DNA of 64,000 nucleotides from CAZMZF01 sp964570765 (GTDB taxonomy: Bacteria > Zixibacteria > MSB-5A5 > RBG-16-43-9): the NCBI GenBank assembly GCA_964570765.1, contig CAZMZF010000015.1, positions 1-64,000 of the forward strand, given 5' to 3'. The translations under genes were made by a program, and so were the position numbers. Below, piece by piece: positions 35,760-43,928 of the stretch; position 1 is the first letter of the stretch; each line of letters opens with the position of its first letter. Below the pieces are notes generated by a model. It searched no databases and was not told the DNA's origin. It worked only from the letters and a program-made list of their open reading frames with translations.

Positions 35760-35996
35760 TTATCTATAGGTCTCAGTGGTGAAGGGAAGCAGAGCTATAT
35801 GCCGGGCTCGCTTTATGGCCTGGGTTATCTCCCTTTGATGGCTGGCACAGTTGCCAGTAATTCGTCTGGGGATTATCTTCCCCCGGTCAGTGATAAATCT
35901 TCGTAGCAACTTTTCGTCCTTATAATCAATGACCTTCAATTTATCCTCACAGAAGCGACAGACCTTTTTTTTCCTTCTTTCCAGATCGTCTAACAT
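35760..35996 (-). CDS. rpsR: Ribosomal protein bS18
   Basis: 78 residues from the ATG at 35996. It shows CRFCEDK (one Cys pair of the zinc-binding form), IDYKDEKLLRRFITDRGKI, RRITGNCASHQREITQAIKRAR and LLPF. An upstream in-frame ATG at 36032 would make 90 residues, but it overlaps ssb and contains the AAGGAGG site itself. The chosen start is 14 nt from that site, rather far. Confidence 0.95.
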   Translation of the reverse strand: MLDDLERRKKKVCRFCEDKLKVIDYKDEKLLRRFITDRGKIIPRRITGNCASHQREITQAIKRARHIALLPFTTETYR

Positions 35997-36018
35997 AGTT
36001 TTAATTTTATCCTCCTTT

Positions 36019-36462
36019 TTATAAATTTTCAATTGAGCTCCTTAAGTCAGAGATATTTTCCTCTCCAGAAAATTTTAAATCAAAAAGGCTGGTTTCCTCA
36101 ACCGGGACTGTTTCAGTCTTTTTGTCTAAAAACTGTACCTGAAAAGCTCTTATCTCTATTAAATTTCTTTTACTGCCATCATCATTTTCTTTGAATCTGC
36201 TACGCAGTTCACCCTCTACCAAGACCGCGCTTCCTTTTTTTAAAAATTTACTACAGCTTTCGGCTAACTTCTGCCAAGCCACCACCCCGATAAAGCAGAC
36301 ATCCTCCTTGCTTTCCCCCAGATTGTCCTTGTATTTCTTATTGGAGGCGATCCTGAAGTTTGCCACGGGAACACCTGTAGAGGTGTAACGTAATTCCGGG
36401 TCTTTGGTCAGGTTTCCCACGATCAAAACTCGGTTTAGATGGGGTAGCCTGGTATTGGACAT
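36019..36462 (-). CDS. ssb: Single-stranded DNA-binding protein
   Basis: 147 residues. OB-fold with NRVLIVGNLTKDPELRYT (about 9-26), VANFRIASN, FIGVVAWQKLAESC and KGSAVLVEGELRSR. The acidic C-terminal tip is atypical (ends in SDLRSSIENL rather than DDDIPF), so the usual partner-binding tail appears to be missing or altered. It lies between rpsF and rpsR, the normal place. Confidence 0.94.
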   Translation of the reverse strand: MSNTRLPHLNRVLIVGNLTKDPELRYTSTGVPVANFRIASNKKYKDNLGESKEDVCFIGVVAWQKLAESCSKFLKKGSAVLVEGELRSRFKENDDGSKRNLIEIRAFQVQFLDKKTETVPVEETSLFDLKFSGEENISDLRSSIENL

Positions 36463-36500
36463 CGAAATCCTCCTTATCTCCTCAATTCCTCAACTTAGAT

Positions 36501-36851
36501 TTACACCTTCTCTTTACTTCCACCCAGGGGGGAAGTCTCTTTATCTTTTTCCAGAACCACTTTTTTCTCCTCCAGGACAACATTCAGGAACCTTAAACAG
36601 CTCTCGTTTAGCTTATAATACCTGTCAAGTTCCCGGATAAGGCTTATAGGAGCTTCAAACTGGATTAAAACATAATATCCCTCGTTTCTCTTCTTTATGT
36701 GGTAGGATAGTTTCCTTAGTCCCCAGCGCTGGGTCTGGATAATTTTACCTTTATTATTTTCTATAAGCTCTTCTATCTTTTTTACCTCTTTATCCCAGGT
36801 GATCTCGTCTAATCCCGGGTCCAGGATAAAAACAGTCTCGTATTGTCTCAA
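36501..36851 (-). CDS. rpsF: Ribosomal protein bS6
   Basis: 116 residues. MRQYETVFILDP start, WGLRKLSYHIKKRNEGYYVLIQFEA and the following region are typical of S6. The start overlaps the stop of pth by 4 bp, so the genes are coupled. Confidence 0.96.
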   Translation of the reverse strand: MRQYETVFILDPGLDEITWDKEVKKIEELIENNKGKIIQTQRWGLRKLSYHIKKRNEGYYVLIQFEAPISLIRELDRYYKLNESCLRFLNVVLEEKKVVLEKDKETSPLGGSKEKV

Positions 36852-37426
36852 AACTCACCTCCTTCCAAATTGAACCTGTTCATACTCTCTTTTAATCCGA
36901 ATATAATTAAACTCTCCACTGCTAAAGCCCCTTTACAAATCATCTCTTCTACGCTTTTTTCATCTTCTTTTTTAAACTTTTTTAGAACAAAATCTTCTAA
37001 TATTTCATCTGCTGGTAGAGGACCTATTCCCAATCTAAGTCTGGGGAATTCCTCCGAGCCCAGATGATAAATGATCGAGCTTAAGCCCTTATGTCCTCCA
37101 TCACTCCCTTTCTCTCTTAGCCTTAGCTTACCTAAGGGGAGGTTTATATCATCACATATAACAAAAAGCTCAGGCGGAGTCAAGTTAAAAAAACCTAAGG
37201 AGTCAAAAACCGCCTGACCGCTTTGGTTCATAAAAGTAAGAGGTTTTAATAAATATACCTCTTTACCTTCAATTTTTGGCTGGCAGTAAAGGTATTCCCC
37301 CTTTCCTGCCTTGAAGCCCTTTTTATACTTTTCGCTTAAAAGGTCAATTACCCGGTAGCCTAAGTTATGTCTGGTTTTTTGATACTTTCTTCCTGGATTA
37401 CCTAATCCTACTACCAATCTCACCAT
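36848..37426 (-). CDS. pth: Peptidyl-tRNA hydrolase
   Basis: Frees tRNA from stalled peptidyl-tRNA. 192 residues: VGLGNPGRKYQKTRHNLGYRV (His/Asn site), LLKPLTFMNQSGQ, VICDDINLPLG (catalytic Asp region), SDGGHKGLSSI. First gene of the operon. Its first 86 bp are duplicated at 43308-43393. Confidence 0.97.
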   Translation of the reverse strand: MVRLVVGLGNPGRKYQKTRHNLGYRVIDLLSEKYKKGFKAGKGEYLYCQPKIEGKEVYLLKPLTFMNQSGQAVFDSLGFFNLTPPELFVICDDINLPLGKLRLREKGSDGGHKGLSSIIYHLGSEEFPRLRLGIGPLPADEILEDFVLKKFKKEDEKSVEEMICKGALAVESLIIFGLKESMNRFNLEGGEF

Positions 37427-38153
37427 CTCTCAATCACAAATTCTAAACTGAAAATACAAAAAAATAAAATACCATATTTTATGGTAGGTAATAAAATAGG
37501 GGGAATTTGCAGGTTGTCAAGGGAAATTGAGGATTTTTCTTTGATGTAGCGTCGGGCTTTATGCCCGACGAAAAACTAAGATAAATATAGAGGACAGAAA
37601 ACTGTTCTGTCCCTACAGCTAATTGTCCCACCTTGTGGGCAAGTCCTGGAACGGATCCGTAGGAGCGGGAATACCGATTCAGGCAGGGACGTATAGCGAT
37701 AGCCCATTCACTCCTCTTGCTGGAATTCCAATTCTAGCAAGAACTTAGGTTATGGAGTGCATACCTACGGGGAGCTTAGCCCGCCGTAGGCGTCGTAAAG
37801 CGCTTATCGACGTCCGCGACGATGCCTAAGTTTCTGGAGGGATGTAAATCCCGACAACAATATGAATCCCCTTTCTAATTTTTAGAAAAAAACAAATTTT
37901 TCTTGACTTTTAAGGTCAAAGGACTAAATTTACATTATAAACTATAGAGTATCCGCAAAGATTTATCCTGACTTAAGAGAGGGGATTAAGAAAGGAGGAG
38001 CTTATGACGTAAGAGAGCCTCTTTTCAGAGAAGAAAAGTTACAAGAAATTTAAATTCAATATTAAGTCCATCCAGATAGCGACTTAATTGCTATTCCCAT
38101 TTATTAGAAATGTGGAGGAAGGTTAACTCTTACACAAGACTAATGGAGGAGTT
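37427..38153. other. Intergenic region with several hairpin families
   Basis: No gene seen. It contains the GTCGGGC/GCCCGAC hairpin (37549-37569), a GGACAG-type palindrome (37591-37614), CTTGCT/AGCAAG arms (37719-37744) and the CGTAAAGC-type element (37792-37811). A weak plus promoter (TTGACT 37903-37908, 16 nt, TAAATT 37925-37930) could serve the gene at 38154, which has GGAGGAG before its ATG. Confidence 0.6.
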
Positions 38154-41100
38154 ATGAAACTGCAGAATTATATCCTAAGATTTTGTTTTCTTGTCTCTTT
38201 ATTTCTTGCCATCGAGGTTGCTTGGAGCCAGAATATATCACAGGGTTTGGTTACCTATTACCCTTTTAATGGGAATGCTAATGATGGTAGCGGAAATGGT
38301 TACAATGGAACAGTTTCAGGTTCGGTGCTCACGACAGACCGATTTGGCAATCCAAACCAAGCTTATGAGTTTGACGGAGTTGATGATTACATCACAATTC
38401 CAGGAACAGGTTCTTTGCATCTAACCACAGGTTTTAGCCTTGCCTGCTGGGCAAATTTCACAGATGAAGCGGATGGCTTTTTGGTTGGCAAGCATGTTTG
38501 GTCCGTTTTTACGGGTTATTTCATCGCTGTTACCAATCAACAGTTTGTTGGTTATGTGAATAGTGATACTCGTTTGTATCCAGGAGATAACATCACCTAC
38601 AATGATGGGAACTGGCATTTTGTCGTTTCCACCTATGATGGTTCTGTTCTCAGACTTTATGTTGACGCCATCTATAAGAATAGCCAGACCCGTGCATATA
38701 CCAACACTAACACCGCTGATATTACAATTGGGGGGTTGCCTGGTCCTCATGGCAATTTTAAAGGCAAGATTGATGAGGTTAGGATTTACAATAGGCCTTT
38801 GACGGTTTCAGAGATTCAAGAGCTATACAGCGGTCAGCCACCGCAAGCCGGGCTTGCTGCATTTTGGCCTTTGGATGAGCAATCAGGCACATTGGTTGCG
38901 GATGCATCCGGACACGGTCTCGCCGGAACAGCTAGCGGTGCTACTATCATTGATGGGGTCAAGGGGAAGGCAAGAAGTTTTAATGGGGTCAACAATTACA
39001 TTGAAGTTCCAGATAATGACTTTTTGGATATCAATACTCAAATAACCTTAATGATGTGGGCAAAAATCGACCCAACGGCTACAGAGGGATTTTTGATTAG
39101 CAAGCGTATTCAAAATGACGTAAATTGTGACATAAATTACGACATTAAGTACGGCGGTAGTCCCGGAGGTGTTTATCTTGCTTTTCAGTTTGGTAGTGGG
39201 TGTGCAACCGGCAGTAATTATGCTTTAGCTAATGTTCCCAATCTAAACGACAACGAATGGCATCACTTGGCTGTTTCTTTTGTTTTTGGACAACCCTCTT
39301 CGGCACTATGGATGATTGATGGAGCAGGTCAGCCAGGAACATGGAGTCACTGGAATGGGTCATCAGGGGGAGGCGACCAAATACCGAACACTAATTCTTA
39401 CAACCTAGAAATAGGTCGGCAGTTGTCCGCCTCGCCCGGCTACCACAAAGGAGCCGTTGACCAGATAAGGATATTTAATCGAGCATTAAGCGAAAATGAG
39501 ATTCGGGATATATACAATGCTGAAAAGGAGCAACAGAATCTACCTGAGCTTGCCGTTTCAGATAAGTCTCACGATTTTGGTGAGGCGAGGATAGGCACAA
39601 CGCAGGATTGGACGTTATTGGTAAGCAATACCGGGAACGCGACTTTAACGATCACTAGCATTTTATCTGACAACACCGTATTCACGGTTACTTCTCCCTC
39701 TTTTCCTAGTAGCATCCCGCCAGGTGGCAACCTGACTGTGAATGTGCAATTCAAGCCTGTCGAACAAATCAGTTATAGCGGCAATCTATCAATCAACAGT
39801 AACGACCCAGATCAACCGGTCTTCCGAGCAGCTGTCTCAGGGATAGGTCAACTTCTTGACGGCATTGGTGGCATTGTCTACGATCCGAGTAGTCCATTGT
39901 TTGATCCTAATGATCTCGCCAAGTCGGGCATACCAGATGCGGAAGTTAAGATATATGTTTGCAGCGCAATCGATTACATCTATAACGGCGATCTGCCAAC
40001 AGTCCGCACCGATCACTCTGGTCGCTATCGTATTGACCTGTCAAATTGTGGTATTACATCAGAGCGATTTCTTACTATTGAAGTCCATAGTAATAACTAC
40101 AACCCGACCAGGATTCCCGACATATATCAACTTCAAACTAAATTCATCACTTTGAATATTGCTCTATCGAGCAACCAATTGGAATTAGCGAAGCCATACA
40201 AAACTACAGAAGGACATTTCTCGATTTCTTATGAGACTGCTGGACCAGACGAGTGTTTCGAATCAAACATGATGACTGCTTTTCAGATTCAAGAAAACGG
40301 TCTTTCAGTTTTTAAGAAGGCGCCAACAATGATCTTTGAACTTGGTCGTAGTCTCGAGTATGCGCTTAAGAAGTTCGTGGAATTTTGTTTTCTACAAATA
40401 GATGAAGGGCAGTATCCAATCACTGTAAAAGTAGAGGATGTTCCTGTGTTTTTCGGCCTGCAGCCTAGTGCTCACGGGAAATTCTCGCCTGGTCAAGCCG
40501 GTGCAATCTACATAAACGCAACAGAAGGCCACAGAACTGAACTACCAGCCACTGCCGCTACACAGTTTTACTACTGGCTAGGCACAGACGCTGCCCACGA
40601 ACTCTTTCACCACGTTCAGTGGATCAGGATGGGACGTCCGATCTGCGATGACATTACCTTTCCTCTTCTCAAACCACGTAGCGTTATAGAAGGGACTGCT
40701 GTCTGGGTCGAGAACCTCGTCTTTCCGCCACACAGACCTTCTGTTGCTACGCCGTCGTATCTAACATGGACATCTCAAGTTTTTGAATCACCCTATCAGC
40801 ACAGTGGGCTAGCCAGCGATTTATCTGGTAGTGAGCCATATCAAGGTCCACCTGCTTTTTGGACTTTCTTGAGCGAGCAGACAGGCGAAGTTGTCAATTT
40901 CAAAGACTTATTCGATTGTTCAAGAATCGCTTTTGGTCCGAGTATTATAAAGGATTTGCTTTATTCAGGCGCTGACCTGTCAGCACTTGACAAGGTAATA
41001 CAAGAGCGATGGAAAGGAAATGAGACTCGTTATACCCTTTATTACCGATGGCAACTTGCTAATATTTTAAAGGACTATAGCTTCCAGACATCCGATGGAC

Positions 41101-42992
41101 CAGACACCTTGAAAGTACTATATAGACAATATCGAACCGCTTCTGGTATATCCATTTATCGGCACTTCTACTACCCGGCTCTGATCATCCCTGATAACTG
41201 GAAATGCAATGCTAACTTGAATTCATACTACTATCTTGGTGAAACAAGCCCACTAAGGGATCTCTACAATGAGTGCGCTGCTTACTTCCAAATTTCACCA
41301 CAATCCGATGTCAAAGCTATTGCCCTTCAACCATTCTACGAGAGTAACATAGACTTGGATAATAACAAAGACATAATGCCATGTGATGTTGCCGTCTTCT
41401 GCATAAACACTGTGGGCCAGATTATCTCAAGTTCCCAGGACATCAAGCACTTCTCGTTACCTCAGGGTACTGACAAACTCATTGTTATGCTGAGTAATAC
41501 CAGCACGATTGCAGGAAAGTATAACAATGTTGGACTGGGAATCTTTGCGCACGATGGAACCAAGATCCCACATTTCGAAATTGGAGTGTTATGCCCAGTC
41601 CAACTCCAAGTCACATTACCTTCAGGCTTTCAGGTCTCCTCGGGTTCTCCGTCTCCCCCCAACACTTTCTTCATTAACGATATCCTGCAATCAGGTCGTT
41701 CAATTAAAGGGATATCATTTCTAGGACCAGAAGATGGCCTTTATCGGATCACTCTGTTGCCAGACTCTACTAGTTCACCTTCCGATAGTTTCTCTTTGTA
41801 TGCTCTTTTAGGCAACGACACAACATGGTTAGCAAAAGACGTACAGATCGGAGAAATATCAAACGAAGGATATGCCTTTTGCACTCTTCCTAGTGCTTCA
41901 GTCAGAGGACGCGTGAGGGAGGGTTCGACCTTTGGTTTAGCTGGTGTGACACTTGACGTCTATGATTCTGCCGGATCTTTATGGGGCTCATTGGTGACAG
42001 ATGATACGGGTTATTACCATGTCGACAACATCCCCAACGGTAAGTATTCAATTGCGGTTGTTACTCCGCTTGGTTATCAGACAGACCAAGAGACAAAAGA
42101 GTTCACTATAAACCATGTGCCAGTGACAGTCAACTTTTCGCTTACGAAACTAGGAATCACTCCTCGACCTCGTTCGCGAGCTTACTGGGCAGACCAGCTC
42201 ACCAGAGCTCTTCAGAACAAACCACAAGATTATACTCTCAAAGACTTCTCTCGTTTCACAGGTCTTATCAATGTTCACTTCAATCATAACCAGATTAATC
42301 CAGTTGATTTCTACTCTGTTCCACAACCAGCCAGCCAGTCTGATAGCTTAATGGTCTTGAAAAAACTCCTACTCATGTGTACGGGCGAAAAAGAACCATT
42401 TTTCAAACGGCTTGGCAAATCTGACTTGATGGCTCTGATGCTCAATGTTGTATCCGGGAAAATCAGCCAGACCCAAACAATATCAGCCGACGGCCGCACA
42501 GTGAGCCAGGCAATTACCTACTGCGATATGCTTGTGAATGATGAAATCGATTGTCCAAATACAATTCCAGGACATGGCATACAAGGATGCCGGTATGTTC
42601 TTGCAGACTTGATCCTTACTCTGGTCAACTTTGGACTCAAAGTGCCCAAGGACTTGATACCAGCTGACGTGATTCAGATAGCTTACAAAATTCACAACAA
42701 AGAAACTCTTCCTACTGGATTTGCCCTAGAACAGAACTATCCCAACCCGTTCAATCCGAAGACTCAGATTGACTATGCTCTGCCAAAGGATTGCAATGTC
42801 AAGGTGATGATTTACAATATCCTTGGTCAAAAAGTAATGATACTTGTGGATGAATTCCAAATAGCAGGATTCAAGACGGTCGTTTGGGATGGAAAAGACG
42901 ACCAAGGACAGAAGTGCGGTAGTGGTATTTACTTCTATAAAATTCAGGCTGGTGAATTCACCCAGGCTAAGAAGATGGTAATTGTCAAATAA
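38154..42992 (+). CDS. Secreted LamG / HExxH metalloprotease-like protein with T9SS sorting domain
   Basis: 1612 residues. Signal peptide (1-25); two LamG/concanavalin-like domains (about 30-225 and 235-455; DGVDDYITIPG, FNGVNNYIEVPD); an ASPM/Hydin-like Ig domain (about 465-565); a Cna-B-like beta segment; then a region with HELFH (815-819) and Glu846 in IEGTAVW, fitting a gluzincin metalloprotease; a carboxypeptidase-like beta domain (about 1255-1330); and a C-terminal type IX sorting domain (about 1520-1612; NYPNPFNPKTQI, YNILGQKV, GSGIYFYKI). It would leave by T9SS and attach to the surface. The protease call rests on the motif alone. The gene is bracketed by copies of the pth 5' end. Confidence 0.85.
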   Translation: MKLQNYILRFCFLVSLFLAIEVAWSQNISQGLVTYYPFNGNANDGSGNGYNGTVSGSVLTTDRFGNPNQAYEFDGVDDYITIPGTGSLHLTTGFSLACWANFTDEADGFLVGKHVWSVFTGYFIAVTNQQFVGYVNSDTRLYPGDNITYNDGNWHFVVSTYDGSVLRLYVDAIYKNSQTRAYTNTNTADITIGGLPGPHGNFKGKIDEVRIYNRPLTVSEIQELYSGQPPQAGLAAFWPLDEQSGTLVADASGHGLAGTASGATIIDGVKGKARSFNGVNNYIEVPDNDFLDINTQITLMMWAKIDPTATEGFLISKRIQNDVNCDINYDIKYGGSPGGVYLAFQFGSGCATGSNYALANVPNLNDNEWHHLAVSFVFGQPSSALWMIDGAGQPGTWSHWNGSSGGGDQIPNTNSYNLEIGRQLSASPGYHKGAVDQIRIFNRALSENEIRDIYNAEKEQQNLPELAVSDKSHDFGEARIGTTQDWTLLVSNTGNATLTITSILSDNTVFTVTSPSFPSSIPPGGNLTVNVQFKPVEQISYSGNLSINSNDPDQPVFRAAVSGIGQLLDGIGGIVYDPSSPLFDPNDLAKSGIPDAEVKIYVCSAIDYIYNGDLPTVRTDHSGRYRIDLSNCGITSERFLTIEVHSNNYNPTRIPDIYQLQTKFITLNIALSSNQLELAKPYKTTEGHFSISYETAGPDECFESNMMTAFQIQENGLSVFKKAPTMIFELGRSLEYALKKFVEFCFLQIDEGQYPITVKVEDVPVFFGLQPSAHGKFSPGQAGAIYINATEGHRTELPATAATQFYYWLGTDAAHELFHHVQWIRMGRPICDDITFPLLKPRSVIEGTAVWVENLVFPPHRPSVATPSYLTWTSQVFESPYQHSGLASDLSGSEPYQGPPAFWTFLSEQTGEVVNFKDLFDCSRIAFGPSIIKDLLYSGADLSALDKVIQERWKGNETRYTLYYRWQLANILKDYSFQTSDGPDTLKVLYRQYRTASGISIYRHFYYPALIIPDNWKCNANLNSYYYLGETSPLRDLYNECAAYFQISPQSDVKAIALQPFYESNIDLDNNKDIMPCDVAVFCINTVGQIISSSQDIKHFSLPQGTDKLIVMLSNTSTIAGKYNNVGLGIFAHDGTKIPHFEIGVLCPVQLQVTLPSGFQVSSGSPSPPNTFFINDILQSGRSIKGISFLGPEDGLYRITLLPDSTSSPSDSFSLYALLGNDTTWLAKDVQIGEISNEGYAFCTLPSASVRGRVREGSTFGLAGVTLDVYDSAGSLWGSLVTDDTGYYHVDNIPNGKYSIAVVTPLGYQTDQETKEFTINHVPVTVNFSLTKLGITPRPRSRAYWADQLTRALQNKPQDYTLKDFSRFTGLINVHFNHNQINPVDFYSVPQPASQSDSLMVLKKLLLMCTGEKEPFFKRLGKSDLMALMLNVVSGKISQTQTISADGRTVSQAITYCDMLVNDEIDCPNTIPGHGIQGCRYVLADLILTLVNFGLKVPKDLIPADVIQIAYKIHNKETLPTGFALEQNYPNPFNPKTQIDYALPKDCNVKVMIYNILGQKVMILVDEFQIAGFKTVVWDGKDDQGQKCGSGIYFYKIQAGEFTQAKKMVIVK

Positions 42993-43928
42993 GAGAAGAG
43001 CAATTCACAGCTGATTAAAAGATTAAGAAGATGTTTATAATGTAACCGTCAGCTTAATCATAGCAATCAGTTGTGAGGTAATCAAACATAGGGACAGAAC
43101 ACTGTTCTGTCCCTACAGACAAAAAAGTCAGACACAAAGGTCGGACGCTACGAACTGCACTTGCGGGGGCGTAAAGCAATATGCCTCTACAGTATCCTAA
43201 TCTTGTATAATAAAAAAGGGCAGGACGATGTCCTGCCCATACAGTAAAAAATTTAATCTTATTTCAGCTTAAAGGTTTTCCACTGGCTATACCATTTTTG
43301 CTCGTTAAGGTCAACTACCCTGAATCCTAAGTTATGCCTGGTCTTTTGATACTTTCTTCCTGGATTACCTAATCCTACTACCAATCTCACCATTCCGCTT
43401 CTCGGACACAAAATCTAACCTAAAAACACAGAGAGCTCTGAAAAACTCCTATTACGGGGCTGTCCGCCTCAGGCGGACGCCTACGAGAAAAGAGGGTATT
43501 GATTTTCCTCGTAGGTCGGGCACCCTTGCTCGACTTCAAAACCATTTCATGAATACAAAATCCAAACTGAAAATACAAAGAGAGCTCTGAAAAAGTTGGA
43601 TTTGCAGGGCTGGGAGCCCTGCCTACGAGTCATAACCCATTGATATTTCGTAGGGTGGGCACCCTTGCCCGCTTTATTTTAACACTTTTTCAGAGACCAA
43701 ACAAAAAAATAAAATAGAATTTAAAAAGGATTTGTCAAGGAAAAATGTGAGGTATCTGAAAATCAAAAAAATTAATTCAGGCAAACATAATAGTTCGCAT
43801 TCCAAGACTTATACCTAAATCCCATTCAAAAACTAATTTTTGAACCTTCCTAAAACCCCTTGACAGAATTGAGTTAAAAGATTAATATAATTTTCAAAAG
43901 TTAAATTTTCTTTCTTCAGGAGTACGTT
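42993..43928. other. Repeat-rich intergenic region
   Basis: Holds a GGGACAG palindrome (43091-43113), a relative GGGCAGGAC/GTCCTGCCC (43218-43238), the pth fragment (43259-43393), two direct copies of a 40-bp unit with AGAGAGCTCTGAAAAA (43407-43447 and 43553-43597), a GTCCGCC palindrome (43462-43478), and two CGTAGG...GGGCACCCTTG units (43510, 43650). No intact gene. Confidence 0.65.
43259..43393 (-). pseudogene. Duplicated 5' fragment of pth
   Basis: 44 codons. The first 28 or so reproduce the start of Pth (MVRLVVGLGNPGRKYQKTRH); then an unrelated tail NEQKWYSQWKTFKLK and a stop. 80 of 86 bases match 37341-37426. It cannot be a working hydrolase; it lacks the catalytic Asp and the tRNA site. 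Confidence 0.85.
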
